A DNA stretch of 64,000 nucleotides from Paraescarpia echinospica (Eukaryota > Annelida > Polychaeta > Sabellida > Siboglinidae). Shown here piece by piece: positions 53,790 through 63,489 of the stretch. Within the stretch, counting starts at the first letter, position 1. Each line of letters starts with the position of its first letter. A program made the translations under genes and the position numbers. Below the pieces are notes generated by a model. It saw only the letters and a list, made by a program, of their open reading frames with translations, made no database searches and was not told the origin of the DNA. Location: positions 51,367,081-51,431,080 of the forward strand of contig CM034533.1 of assembly GCA_020002185.1 (NCBI GenBank). The letters run 5' to 3'.

Positions 53790-55120
53790 TATATTTCTAT
53801 ACGAACAATTTCGCGCAAAAATTGGTGCATGGCTGAATATACGCCAGATAATGAATTGAACATGGCGTTCGATTAAACAGGTTTGCTAGGGAGCAAAGTG
53901 TACAGGCTTCGAGCAATCAAAAGGGCTGGAAACTGCGCTATATAAGAACTTACGTTTTACTGTAACGCGGGCCAATAGTAAAGCGATACGAATATGACAA
54001 GTTCATAAAATTGTCACGAGTATCTATAGCTACTAATTGCATGTCTTCACTTAAATTAAATGACTCTCCTAGCCCACCTTCGACATTTTGATATGCGTAG
54101 TTGCAAACGTCATGACCCTTTGGCACATTTTTTCAGCGCACGGTAAATTATCGCGGGAATTTATAGTAATAGTATTGCCAGTTAAAAAATCGAAGGTCGG
54201 CGAGAACATTAGTTTACCGTCCGTGGATATTCGTGATAATGTACACGGACTTGTCAGTTAATAAAAAGTGTCAATTGTCGGTAGTCGTTTTTTTCTTGAT
54301 GCTTTAAACACAACAGCAATTAAAATGAGGCGGCTTATCAGTCAAAACAGTTACACGTACAATGCTGTCATATTGTTTACTTTGACTGATCCATCGTTTT
54401 AACGTAAAATGGATAGTGATTGCCTTTACCGATCGAGCAGATGGGGATTCACCTATCCGATCTACTCTGAACCGATCGCATTCACACAAAAAGCGGTGAA
54501 ATAGTACGTACAGCGCGATCGGGATAGCGATACGTTTCGAGACCGGGGCGCTTACACACACTCTTTGTTGACTTCGCCAGTCGCGACTGCGACATCCGTG
54601 AGAACAGCGCAAATACCCGCCTCAATATGACGACTTCTGGGAATCCCAATAAAACGACCCGTTCGGCCATTAGCACAAGCAGCTGAACGGTATTGTGTAT
54701 TCGAATATTTGCTTCCTCAACATTGCATGTAACACGAGCCACGTTTGGTTGAAATTAGTTTTATTATGACCACCTGACCTGCCGCCAACCACTGATATAG
54801 TGAGCGATTTCATAGGCTGAGCTTAAAGTTACGCAAAGCGATCAGCCAGGGGGTACTGATGGCTGGCACAGACGTAATCAGCAGCAGCGACCTCTGGAGC
54901 GCGAAGATGGCAGGATCTTCATATTATAAAGTCGGTTGTCTCACTCAAACTTTGGCGGTCCACAATCGAACTAACATAAAACGTAAACAAGATTGCATTA
55001 GTATATTTGAAAATATGATTTTCAATATTTGCAGAAAGATGGCGATCACGAGGACCGTCACTTGTTCAAAGTTGCAAACATGACCAAAAGTTTGACGGGG
55101 GCTCATGTCTCTGCAGATCG

Positions 55121-55226
<106 letters not shown>

Positions 55227-55636
55227 TAAAGCCTGGCTTATTCGTTTTGTTATAGACGAACACGTTCCAAGTAGTACTGGTATCAAACGGCAAACAATCT
55301 TACGTAATCTTCAACTACGGCGACATGACTTGGGGGCGGGATCACGAACATCAAGTTAATTACGCACTGGTAAATCAGACGCATTCTCTTGTCACCTGTA
55401 CGGGAAGGGCCGCATAAGTTGGTAAAGCCCAAAACCAGCATAGCATTACGCATTGGTGGGTGATGTTGCATAAATAACCGATATCACTTACAGAGTGCGC
55501 GTGTCGTGATCTGGACCAAATAATAAACACACTACGGTGTTTAGGACTTTAAGCTCTTGTGAGACTACGCTAATGTATGTAATCGATGAGTCATATTCGT
55601 ATTACCATTATATTGACCTGAGGGAAACGTATTAGA

Positions 55637-55794
55637 GCGCGGTGGCGTTGTAACTAGAGCATCGGACTCTCAATCGAGTTAATCCGGGTTCGAATCCTGT
55701 TGTTGCAGTGTCGAACCTTGGGCAAGTTCGTTCATTCTACATTGCTCCAGTTCATTCAGCTCCATGAATGAGTACCTTGCTGTAGACAGAGGTA
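55637..55794 (+). mobile_element. tRNA-derived SINE in repeat unit 3
   Basis: Third copy; the preceding GGTACACG is reduced to GGAAACG. Confidence 0.65.
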
Positions 55795-55865
55795 TATATT
55801 TCTATACGAACAATTTCGCGCAATAATTGGTGCATGGCTGAATATATATTTTGATATGCGTAGTT

Positions 55866-56086
55866 GTTTTTCGCGTAGACGTAGTGGCAATCGGTCTGCG
55901 GCCTCGGGCCAATATGGTTACCCACATGCTAATACGAAGCAATACGACAAATCAATAATGTAAAGTCTATCTGCTTATTAGTGTCATTTCATTCATTTAA
56001 ACTGATTAACAAAAATATGATATATACATCATATTGTGGTTGTTTATCTTGTTGTCTTTTGAAGAAAATTCACCCATCAAGAGGTA
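55866..56086. other. Spacer left of element 5
   Basis: No gene or repeat recognised. Ends with GAGGTA (56,081-56,086), the candidate target duplication of element 5. Confidence 0.35.
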
Positions 56087-56290
56087 AGTAGTATACAGGC
56101 GTGTTTCGACCTCAAACGCCTACTTATAAAAAATTATTTAATGACCACTAAACGTTTTCGGGCACCTACTTATAAAAAAAAGATGAAAGGCTTTTTTTGA
56201 CACTAATTAGTTTCGGGAACCTACTTATAAAAAACGTGATTGATGACCCTTGTAATTTGATACTAATTGGATGATTGATTACCCCCTAAG
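56087..56290 (+). repeat. Left terminal region of element 5 with TACTTATAAAAAA units
   Basis: Three units with CCTACTTATAAAAAA, each followed by variable A/T-rich sequence, the last with GATTGATGACCC as at the other elements' ends. Confidence 0.75.
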
Positions 56291-56436
56291 TACACTAGAG
56301 ATGCCACCTAGCGGTGAGTGCAGAGAGCCTTTTAGTTCGTCCCCTAGCGATCAACGCCGTACCTAGAGCGTGCTGACGTAAGCAATAATGCGTTTGTCGC
56401 GCGAATATATAACCACGATAAAACCACTGTATAAAC

Positions 56437-56514
56437 GTCGACAACGGATTAGGTCTCCTGGGAGAGTGTTCGACTAGGGATCGAAAGATTCCCGGTCCGA
56501 ATCCGTTCGTCGAC
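56437..56514 (+). tRNA. tRNA-Pro(AGG)-like gene 1 in element 5
   Basis: The ends pair (GTCGAC with GTCGAC), the anticodon stem TTCGA/TCGAA is perfect around loop CTAGGGA (anticodon AGG), variable loop AGATT, and the B-box-like GGTCCGAATCC is in place. A TTTTT pol III terminator follows at 56,517-56,521. Odd points: about 8 nt between acceptor and D stem instead of 2, and an imperfect D stem. It may be a tRNA-like RNA rather than a charged tRNA. Confidence 0.5.
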
Positions 56515-56602
56515 CCTTTTTAGATTCGTTGTATGTGAGATGCCACCTAGCGGTGAGTACAGAGATGCTATAATATAACCGGGGTAAAACCACTGCATAA
56601 TC

Positions 56603-56680
56603 GTTGGCGACGGTATAGCTCTCTTAGGAGAGCGTTCTCCTAGGGATCGAAAGATTCCGGGTTTGAACCCTAGTCGCAAC
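56603..56680 (+). tRNA. tRNA-Pro(AGG)-like gene 2 in element 5
   Basis: Acceptor GTTG(G)CGA with TCGCAAC, perfect D stem GCTC/GAGC, loop CTAGGGA (AGG), variable loop AGATT and B-box-like GGTTTGAACCC, with TTTTT at 56,681-56,685. The anticodon stem has two mismatches, and the acceptor-D junction is again too long. Diverged copy of gene 1. Confidence 0.48.
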
Positions 56681-56751
56681 TTTTTAGTTCCTCTATCTAG
56701 CGGTGGTGACAGTATATAAGCGGTGGCGGTAGCGGGTGATCGGTAGTCGGT

Positions 56752-57204
56752 ATGATGTCGTCACCTATAAGGTTTGGTGGATCGCGGTCGTTCTTGTCGA
56801 ATATGTATTTGTGTCGAGTGTCGGCGTTCGGTCGGGGCTTTCGATCCGTCGAGCACGCCTATCAGTATAGGAAAATATTCTACGACGACGTGGAATGTGC
56901 CGAAGAAATCAAAAGTTCGCGAACCTCTCATGCAGCGAAACGACGCGGTTACGACATTCGAAAAAAGAGAATGGGAACCAAATGGACCGATGTTAGGGTG
57001 AGATGTATGAAGACGTTGTTGAGGAGGAAGTTTGACGGATCGAGCGATTTGAAGGCTGCACTGTTGGCGACCGGGGACGCCGAATTGGTGGAATGGGTAG
57101 CGAGTAGGGAGGGTTTCTGGGGTAGCGGAATCGCGGGCGAAGTGGGGAAGAACACGCTCGGTAAACTGTTGATGAAGTTGCGCGATGCTTATAAAGACGC
57201 GTAA
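56752..57204 (+). CDS. NADAR (YbiA-like) domain protein, element 5
   Basis: 150 residues, intact (MMSSPIRFGG; the second Met at 56,755 is an alternative start). Blocks SFLSNMYLCRVSAFGRGF, VEHAYQYRKIF, LLATGDAELVEWVASREGFWG and LGKLLMKLR. About half identical to the element 3 and 4 proteins by eye, yet all family blocks are retained, which suggests selection for function before endogenisation. Confidence 0.87.
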   Translation: MMSSPIRFGGSRSFLSNMYLCRVSAFGRGFRSVEHAYQYRKIFYDDVECAEEIKSSRTSHAAKRRGYDIRKKRMGTKWTDVRVRCMKTLLRRKFDGSSDLKAALLATGDAELVEWVASREGFWGSGIAGEVGKNTLGKLLMKLRDAYKDA

Positions 57205-57232
57205 AAAAGTGTTCGTCGTTCAGTCGTGAAAA

Positions 57233-57886
57233 ATGAACGGACCGTCGTTGAAGCATCCTTTTACGTGTAAAGTAGCCGGTCATACGGGGTGCGGTAAGAC
57301 GACGTTCGTCGAGCGTTTGATACGTCACGACGCTATGATCGATCCGCCGCTGGAGAAAATCCTGTTGTGCTACGGACAGTGGCAGAGCGGCTACGCGTCT
57401 ATATCTTCGAAAATAGAGTTCGTAGACGGCCTGCCGGATCCGAAACGTTTAGACGGTAAAGCGAGAACGCTTCTAGTACTCGACGACCTCATGGAGGAGA
57501 CCGATAGCCGGGTGACGGTACTATTTACAAAAAAAAGTCATCATTGTAATACGTCGGTCGTACAACTGCGACAGAACATGTTTCCGAAAGGGAAAGGAAA
57601 CCGTACAATCTGCCTGAACGCTCAATACATAGTGCTATTCAAGAGCCCCCGAGATGCCGGCCAAGTAGGTCACCTAGCGAAACAGATGTACCCGGGAAAG
57701 GTCAACTACATGATAGAGGCTTTCAAAGACGCGACGTCGTCGGCGTACGGCTATCTATTCGTGGATCTGAAACAGGAAACGGAAGAGGACATGCGCCTGC
57801 GTACGTGCATATTTCCGGACGATCGCCTTCAGTACGTGTACGTACGGAAGGGTGGTGGCGGTAGTGGTGGTGTCGGCGGCCTATAA
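57233..57886 (+). CDS. FtsK/HerA-type genome-packaging ATPase, element 5
   Basis: 217 residues, intact. Walker A GHTGCGKTT at residues ~17-25 (His replaces Pro of the other copies), Walker B TLLVLDDLM with EE nearby, then TKKSHHCNTSVVQLRQNMF and LFKSPRDAGQVGHLAKQMYP, typical of the adenovirus/Polinton-type packaging motor. The C-terminus has a Gly-rich tail (KGGGGSGGVGG). 29 bp downstream of NADAR. Confidence 0.92.
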   Translation: MNGPSLKHPFTCKVAGHTGCGKTTFVERLIRHDAMIDPPLEKILLCYGQWQSGYASISSKIEFVDGLPDPKRLDGKARTLLVLDDLMEETDSRVTVLFTKKSHHCNTSVVQLRQNMFPKGKGNRTICLNAQYIVLFKSPRDAGQVGHLAKQMYPGKVNYMIEAFKDATSSAYGYLFVDLKQETEEDMRLRTCIFPDDRLQYVYVRKGGGGSGGVGGL

Positions 57887-57924
57887 GAAGAGAGTGACGA
57901 CGGGGCGTACGTTTATTAGTCGCT

Positions 57925-58326
57925 ATGACGGGGCGCGCGGTGGCAGCGAAGAGACGACGGAAGGTGGCGGCACCGACGAATCGAGTGAAGAGACACATTG
58001 TCGCCCTGCAGCTGTTGGAGAGGCATAGGCGGAACATCGATCTGCGAAAAGCCGCGCTCGCCCACGCGGACGCCGGTCTCATTTGTAGTCTGTGCGTTTG
58101 CGCATACAACATTCTGAAAGGGAACGTGAAGTTGTCGCCGAAACAGAAACGCGTGTTGACGAAATACAGGAATCACCTGCGTAAACTCGTCGACAAACAC
58201 GTTGCGCTTAAGCAGAAGCGTGTCATCTTGCAAAAGGGTGCGGTAGGTTTTCTGACGGCCCGGCTAGCGCCGTTAGCGAGCACCGTTCTCCTTCCGCTGC
58301 TCAGACAGGTGATCGGCAGCGGGTGA
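57925..58326 (+). CDS. Small basic/hydrophobic conserved virion protein, element 5
   Basis: 133 residues, intact. Basic N-terminus (AAKRRRKVAAPTNRVKRHI), CSLCVCAYNILKGNVKLSPKQ block with three Cys, and a hydrophobic Gly/Leu C-terminus (GAVGFLTARLAPLASTVLL). A basic DNA-binding half joined to a membrane-active-looking tail suggests a core or entry-associated virion protein; this is inference. Confidence 0.72.
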   Translation: MTGRAVAAKRRRKVAAPTNRVKRHIVALQLLERHRRNIDLRKAALAHADAGLICSLCVCAYNILKGNVKLSPKQKRVLTKYRNHLRKLVDKHVALKQKRVILQKGAVGFLTARLAPLASTVLLPLLRQVIGSG

Positions 58327-58329
58327 TTG

Positions 58330-59094
58330 ATGCAGTACGCGAAGAAGATGGCGTTGGTCGACCCACGATTGGTGGAAAGCCTCCTGCCACGTGTCGATCA
58401 GTCGTCGAGCACGCCCCGATCACGTGTGCTGAGTAGCCTGGACAGCGACATGAAGGACATTCTAGAACGTTCGGATTTATCCGAACGCGAAAAGGTAGCG
58501 TCGTACAATCAACTGCTGAGTCGGTACAATACGATAGAGGCGGCTCGAGCGGCGTAACCGGTACGCGTGTCGGTGGTCAACAGCAGCGGCGGCGAGACGC
58601 CTGCGGTGGGGGCGGCGGCGGCGACGGTGGCGCCATCATCGTCGGAGGTCGTAGAGCGCGAAATCATAGCCAGTATGCCGAAAACGTTGAAAGGGAAGAC
58701 GGGACTGCTTATCGAAAAAATGAAAGCCGATCCGTTGTGTCGATGGAACGATCGCGGTGAATTCGTGTACGACGGTAAAACGATCGCCGGGAGTAACATG
58801 GTCGATCTAGTGAACGATATCATGTGAACGAGATCGAAGACGACAGCGCCCGTAGGATGGCGAGAGTTCGGATTGCGCAAGAAGGATATGAATATCCCTA
58901 TGGAATTCGTGGGCAACCCGCGCTATCGGTCGTACATGGAGCGACGACAGAAGCGCCTACTAGAAGAGGCGTCGATGACGCCGACGACTAGTTCATCAGC
59001 TACGCCGGAGTGGAGACGTCGTCGGATACGAGGCGAGACAAAACGCAGACAACAATCCCCTTGGTTGGACGTCACGGCGTGGGAGACGTTGTGA
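58330..59094 (+). pseudogene. Conserved Polinton protein of unknown function, element 5 (two in-frame stops)
   Basis: A single frame from ATG 58,330 to 59,094 with a TAA at 58,555 and a TGA at 58,825. The second stop replaces an Arg CGA codon of the other copies, a likely CpG transition. Blocks MALVDPRLVESLL, MPKTLKGKTGLLIEKM, WNDRGEFVYDGKTIAGSN and MNIPMEFVGNP are present. Confidence 0.75.
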
Positions 59095-59180
59095 TGCCGT
59101 CACGACGCACGATAACGGTCGTCGGCTTCACCATCGCGCTTATCCCACTCTATACGTGTGTAATAATCATCGTACATTGA
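59094..59180 (+). CDS. Short membrane peptide before the integrase, element 5
   Basis: MPSRRTITVVGFTIALIPLY plus a hydrophobic end, 28 residues. Positional and N-terminal match to the 58-residue protein of element 3, shorter here. Low certainty because of size. Confidence 0.35.
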   Translation: MPSRRTITVVGFTIALIPLYTCVIIIVH

Positions 59181-59197
59181 TCATCATCGTCGTCGTC

Positions 59198-60343
59198 ATG
59201 GTGTCCGGGTGGAGTCGTCGTCGTCGTCCAAAACGAAAGTCTCGACAGCAACGAAACGACGTCGACGACGACGACGACCTGAATAACGTCTACTTCGATC
59301 CGAAACGGGTGGGAAGTTACGGAGGCGTCGACGCGTTGCACCGGGCGTCGAAGCTCCGACGTCCGGCCGTCGAGAGGTGGCTAGCGTCGCAGGACGCCTA
59401 TACCCTACACAAACCGGTTAAACGACATTTCAAACGACGTCGCGTCATCGTGGGCGGTCGAAACCAGCAGTGGCAAGCCGATCTGGTCGACTTGACTAGA
59501 CTGAAAACGCACAACGACGGTATAACATACCTATTGACGGTGATCGATGTGTTTTCGAAGTGGGCGTGGTGCGTTCCGTTGAAGAGTAAGTCCGGCCCGT
59601 CGCTCGTCGTGGCCTTCGAGCGCCTGCTGAGCGACGACGACGAGACGCCGAACTCGCTGCAGACCGATAAGGGGAGCGAGTTTTTGAACCGACCCCTGCA
59701 AACGTTCCTAAAGAGTCGCGGCGTTCATCATTTCGTGACGCATAACGAGGAGACTAAAGCGAGCGTCGTGGAACGGTTTAATCGAACTTTGAAGACGCGT
59801 ATGTGGCGCTATTTTACGAAACACGAAACGCTGCGCTACGTAGAGGCGTTACCGGATTTCGTGCGATCGTAGAACAACGCCTACCACCGAAGCATCGGTA
59901 GGACGCCGGCGAGTGTTGACGCGACGAATCAGGAGGCCGTATGGCAACGACTGTACGGGGGTGGCGACGTCGGTTGCGGTCAACGGCGAAAACCGAAACT
60001 ACGCGTCGGAGATCGCGTACGTATCAGCAAGACGAGGGGTCAATTCAAAAAAGGATACCTGGCTACCTGGAGCGAGGAGCTCTTCACCGTCATAGAGGTG
60101 CACCCGTCCGATCCGCCCGTTTATCGCCTGAAGGACGACGCCGGGACGCCGGTAGAGGGCGCCTTATACGAACCGGAACTACAACGCGTAGTCGTTCCGA
60201 AGGACAAACTGTATCGCGTGGAGGCGATTCTACAGCGTCGTCGGCGTCGCGGCGGCGGTGGTTCGGAGGCGCTCGTAAAATGGAGCGGATAACCGGCCTC
60301 ATTCAACAGCTGGATCGACGCCGAGTCGCTCGTGGACCTATAA
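59198..60343 (+). pseudogene. Retrovirus-like integrase with chromodomain, element 5 (two in-frame stops)
   Basis: One frame throughout with TAG at 59,870 and TAA at 60,290. Basic N-terminus, FDPKRVGSYGGVDALHRA, catalytic QADLVD (~59,470), QTDKGSEF (~59,662) and SVVERFNR (~59,763), DNA-binding-side VGDRVRISK and chromodomain YRVEAILQRRRR...ALVKWSG. DDE residues are intact, so this is the least damaged integrase. The first stop replaces a Tyr codon, the second a Tyr in the chromodomain. Confidence 0.88.
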
Positions 60344-60374
60344 AAAGACTACTACTACTAGCGAGGAGGCGGCG

Positions 60375-60662
60375 ATGAAAATGAATCGTTGGATGCGCCA
60401 CACGGGCTGCTGGCGACTGCACGAGGCGGGAATATGCAACGGATCTTCGTTCTTACCGTATAAAGGTCCCTGCTGTATCGACAGAGCGCAGTGGCGCGAC
60501 GATGAGCGACGACGACGAAACTACCTCGAGTGGCGATCGTCGAACGAACGCCGGCGCCGAGCACGCGGACTCCGTCGACGAGCACGCGGACTCCATCGAC
60601 GCTACCACCACAACCACCGCCGAACCCGTTCCATGGCGAATCTGCGGCAACGAATGCCCTAA
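60375..60662 (+). CDS. Small Cys-rich protein, element 5
   Basis: Starts MKMNRWMRHTGCWRLHEAG, then ICNG and GPCCIDRAQWR. Only the first ~45 codons are conserved with element 4. The Arg-rich remainder overlaps the next gene in another frame and is probably not selected. Four Cys in GCW, ICN, CC could bind metal or form disulfides. Function unknown. Confidence 0.5.
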   Translation: MKMNRWMRHTGCWRLHEAGICNGSSFLPYKGPCCIDRAQWRDDERRRRNYLEWRSSNERRRRARGLRRRARGLHRRYHHNHRRTRSMANLRQRMP

Positions 60663-60870
60663 GGCCGAAATCGTATTCCTCTGTCAGGTCGTCGTCCTGT
60701 ACTTCGTCATCGCCGTTAGTATATACAATCTGACGAAAGGTCAAGGTGACTCCAACCTGTGGACGGCGCTGTTGAGCAGCTGTCTCGGTTACCTGCTCCC
60801 GAGTCCGTCTATGAGTGTTGGTGGCGGCGGCGGCGAACGTCGACAACAACACGATGGCGGTCTCGTCTGA
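60502..60870 (+). CDS. Conserved membrane protein, element 5
   Basis: 122 residues, intact. An acidic/Thr-rich N-terminus with a short EHADS(V/I)D repeat, then hydrophobic AEIVFLCQVVVLYFVIAVSIY and GDSNLWTALLSSCLGYLLPSPS. The C-terminus overlaps the penton start in another frame. Widespread in Polintons, function unknown. Confidence 0.75.
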   Translation: MSDDDETTSSGDRRTNAGAEHADSVDEHADSIDATTTTTAEPVPWRICGNECPKAEIVFLCQVVVLYFVIAVSIYNLTKGQGDSNLWTALLSSCLGYLLPSPSMSVGGGGGERRQQHDGGLV

Positions 60871-61726
60871 CTTTTACCTGACGCTGCCGAGCAACGCGAC
60901 TATGAAGCGTCACCACGAAAATACGTTGACGCGCTTCGTCACGACGTTGCCGCGACGTTTCGACCTGTCGGGGGAGTGGGATTGCGGAGCGGTGTCGGTA
61001 CAGTATCCGCACATGTGGTACAACGTGAGAAACAAGGACGCCTACTTCTACCTGACTTGCGCGACGGGTGATCCGGGTGTTTACACGCATGTAGACGAAC
61101 GCGGCACGACCGTGCTGATATATCGTCAGACCACGATTCCTCACGGTTTCTACAACAACCTTTATACGTTGTTGAACAGGATCAACGAGGCACTATATAA
61201 ATTATCCACCAAGAAGGTCAAGGCCATGCTAGAATACTGCGCCGTCTCTAACCGATTTACGCTACGTATGTCGCCGGGTGTCGAATTTATCATACCTCAT
61301 ACGAGCCGTCTGAAGTACTTGCTATGTTTCCATAGCAACACGATCCTGAGTCCGTCCTTGTATGGTTCCGCGCCGGCGGTCGTCATCGACACCATGCCCG
61401 TCGCGTACACGTACGAGTACGAAGGTCGCGATACGGTGAATATGTCGGCGGGCATCGAGAGCCTGTACGTGTACACAGATCTCGTGGAACCGCGCGTCGT
61501 CGGTGAAGTGTACGCGCCACTCCTTCGAAACATCGCCGTCCGCGATGAGAACGGTGACATTATTTCGGAAACGTTCGACCGTGTGCAATACGTGAAGCTG
61601 CTGCGGAATCAATTCGATGAGGTCGAAGTCGATATAAGAGACGATCACGGTCAACCGATACCATTCGAGCAGGGGAAGGTGGTGACGAAGCTTCACTTCA
61701 GACACTGTAAATCGAAATTGTTTTAA
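60854..61726 (+). CDS. Penton / minor capsid protein, element 5
   Basis: 290 residues, intact from ATG 60,854 (MAVSSDFYLTLPSNATM). This start matches the other copies; an in-frame Met at 60,815 lies in the overlap with the membrane protein gene. Blocks FDLSGEWDCGAVSVQYPHM, YVYTDLVEPRVVGEVYAP, VEVDIRDDHGQPIPFEQGK and CKSKLF. Forms the five-fold vertices of an adenovirus-like capsid. Confidence 0.88.
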   Translation: MAVSSDFYLTLPSNATMKRHHENTLTRFVTTLPRRFDLSGEWDCGAVSVQYPHMWYNVRNKDAYFYLTCATGDPGVYTHVDERGTTVLIYRQTTIPHGFYNNLYTLLNRINEALYKLSTKKVKAMLEYCAVSNRFTLRMSPGVEFIIPHTSRLKYLLCFHSNTILSPSLYGSAPAVVIDTMPVAYTYEYEGRDTVNMSAGIESLYVYTDLVEPRVVGEVYAPLLRNIAVRDENGDIISETFDRVQYVKLLRNQFDEVEVDIRDDHGQPIPFEQGKVVTKLHFRHCKSKLF

Positions 61727-61757
61727 CATCCCGTCGAAGAACCCGTACGTGGACTAG

Positions 61758-62180
61758 TACGTTCGTCAGGTCGGCGGTCAGCTGCCGGTCTTCGTCGGTG
61801 GTCGGGGGCAACGAGGTCACGGTCTGGGCAATGTCTTCGGGAGCCTGTTTCGAAGCGCCATGCCGCTTATCAAGAGAGGCGCGTTGGCGTTGGGAAAACG
61901 TGCGCTCAACACCGGCATGCACGTGGCGCGCGACGTCGTCGCCGGCGGCAATCTGAAACAGTCGATAAAACGACGCGCGAAGGAGGCCGGCTCCGATCTT
62001 CTCGACGGCCTATTGAATTCGCAGGCACCGAAGAAGAAGAAGAGGAAGAAACAAACGCAGCAGCAGCGCCGCCCCCGCGGCGGCGGCGGCGCCGGCATAA
62101 AGAGACCGCGCCTAGCGGCGACGGCCGTCAGTAGGCGGAAGAGACCGCGTCGAACGGATCACGACATATTCGACGAGTAA
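61758..62180 (+). pseudogene. pVI-like basic virion protein, element 5 (start lost, stop)
   Basis: The frame is open from 61,758 to 62,180, but the expected N-terminus is interrupted by TAG at 61,755 and no ATG matches the other copies; the first in-frame Met is 61,860. Contains VFGSLFRSAMPLIKRGALAL, TGMHVARDVVAGGNLKQSI and a long Lys/Arg/Gln tail. Confidence 0.62.
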
Positions 62181-62182
62181 CG

Positions 62183-63487
62183 GTGACGTTCGTGAACGGC
62201 GCAAAGTGCGAGGGCGTGAAGGCCGAACTGGACCTGTTCAGCGGGCCGGTGACGCAGACGAGCGTCGAGAGCAGTCAGTGGACCGTCTACCTGCCTCTGA
62301 CGACTCTCGACGCCGGCGGCCCTATCGAGTTCCTCATCCCGGGTTCGGGCGAAGACTATACGGACCTGGCGAGCCTTCAAGTGTACGTGCGCTTCAAAGT
62401 GATTCAGGGGGACGGTACCGATATGGCGGCCGGCGCCAACGTGGCGCCGGTCAACAATTTCCTGCATTCGATGTTCAGTCAAATCGACGTGTCGCTGAAC
62501 AACACCCTCGTGACGCCGTCGACCAATACGAACGCGTACCGGGCCTACCTCGAGACGCTGCTGAGTTACGTTAGCGACGCGAAACGTTCGCATCTCACGG
62601 GTTCGTTGTGGTACAAAGGCAACGCCGGACGGATGGACACGCTCGGGAACAACAACGCCGGGTTCGAGGCACGGCGCGTCATGACGGCCGATAGCAACGA
62701 GGTGGAGATGATGGGACGCGTGCACGTCGACGCGTTTATGCTAAACAGACACATACCGAACGGCGTCGACACGAAAGTACGCATGGTGCGCACGAAGGAC
62801 ACTTTCGCGCTCATGGGCGCGCAAACCGTACCGGGGTGTCGCGTCGTGCTGCAGGCGATTCGACTGCACGTGAGAAAAGTGAAGTTGAACCCGGACGTCC
62901 AGATGGGACATATCAAAGCGTGGACGTTGGGAACGGCTAAGTTTCCGATGCGCCGCGTCGACTGCAAATCGTTCTCGATCACGGCGGGTACGCTATCGCA
63001 CACGCACGAGAACTTGTACATGGGTGCGAATCCGAGACGCCTCTTCCTGATGATGATCAATCACGTCGCCTACAACGGAGACTACACAAGAAATCCGTTC
63101 GACGCGCGTCACAACGACATAAACTTCCTCACGCTCGTCGTCGACGGACGTCAGTTGCCGAGCAAGCCGCTGCAGCCGGACTTCCCGCACAACCGGTACG
63201 TGCGGAGCTACATAAACCTCTTCGAGGCCAGCGGAAAGGCGTACGAGGACGACGAGGGGAACGACGTAGAGCGTACGGACTTCGGCGCCGGCTACACCAT
63301 CTTCGGTTTCGACCTGACCCCCGACTGTTGCGACGGGGTCCATTTCAACGTCGTGCGTCAGGGGACCGTGGGCACCGAAATGCACTTCGGGACGCTGCTA
63401 CCGCTTCCGGAGAACGTCGTCGTGTACGCGGAATTCGAGACGGTGATGGAGATCGACAGGAACCGGAATGTCGTGTACGACTGGTAA
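62183..63487 (+). CDS. Major capsid protein (double jelly roll), element 5, start codon altered
   Basis: 434 codons, open throughout. Elements 3 and 4 start ATGGCGTTCGTG; here the aligned position reads GTGACGTTCGTG, so the ATG is lost. Blocks PGSGEDYTDLASL, NNFLHSMFSQIDVSLNNT, VEMMGRVHVDAFM, SYINLFEASGKAYEDDEGN, YTIFGFDLTPDCCDG and VYAEFETVMEIDRNRNVVYD. Hexon-like trimeric subunit of the shell. Frame preservation suggests recent loss of the start. Confidence 0.9.
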   Translation: MTFVNGAKCEGVKAELDLFSGPVTQTSVESSQWTVYLPLTTLDAGGPIEFLIPGSGEDYTDLASLQVYVRFKVIQGDGTDMAAGANVAPVNNFLHSMFSQIDVSLNNTLVTPSTNTNAYRAYLETLLSYVSDAKRSHLTGSLWYKGNAGRMDTLGNNNAGFEARRVMTADSNEVEMMGRVHVDAFMLNRHIPNGVDTKVRMVRTKDTFALMGAQTVPGCRVVLQAIRLHVRKVKLNPDVQMGHIKAWTLGTAKFPMRRVDCKSFSITAGTLSHTHENLYMGANPRRLFLMMINHVAYNGDYTRNPFDARHNDINFLTLVVDGRQLPSKPLQPDFPHNRYVRSYINLFEASGKAYEDDEGNDVERTDFGAGYTIFGFDLTPDCCDGVHFNVVRQGTVGTEMHFGTLLPLPENVVVYAEFETVMEIDRNRNVVYDW

Positions 63488-63489
63488 CT

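Larger units (their letters stand above)
56302..56720 (+). promoter_or_regulatory. Upstream region of element 5 NADAR: TGCCACCTAGCGG motifs and TATA box
   Basis: TGCCACCTAGCGG at 56,302 and 56,541 and CTATCTAGCGG at 56,693 resemble the reverse complement of a CTCF core. Each of the first two leads a diverged ~240-bp repeat that holds a tRNA-like gene. TATATAAG at 56,713-56,720 is 32-39 nt before the NADAR ATG. Confidence 0.55.

Noticed and set aside
62159..63385. Minus-strand ORFs (188 and 130 codons) over the MCP
   Set aside because: Antisense shadows; the plus-strand frame has the clear capsid homology.
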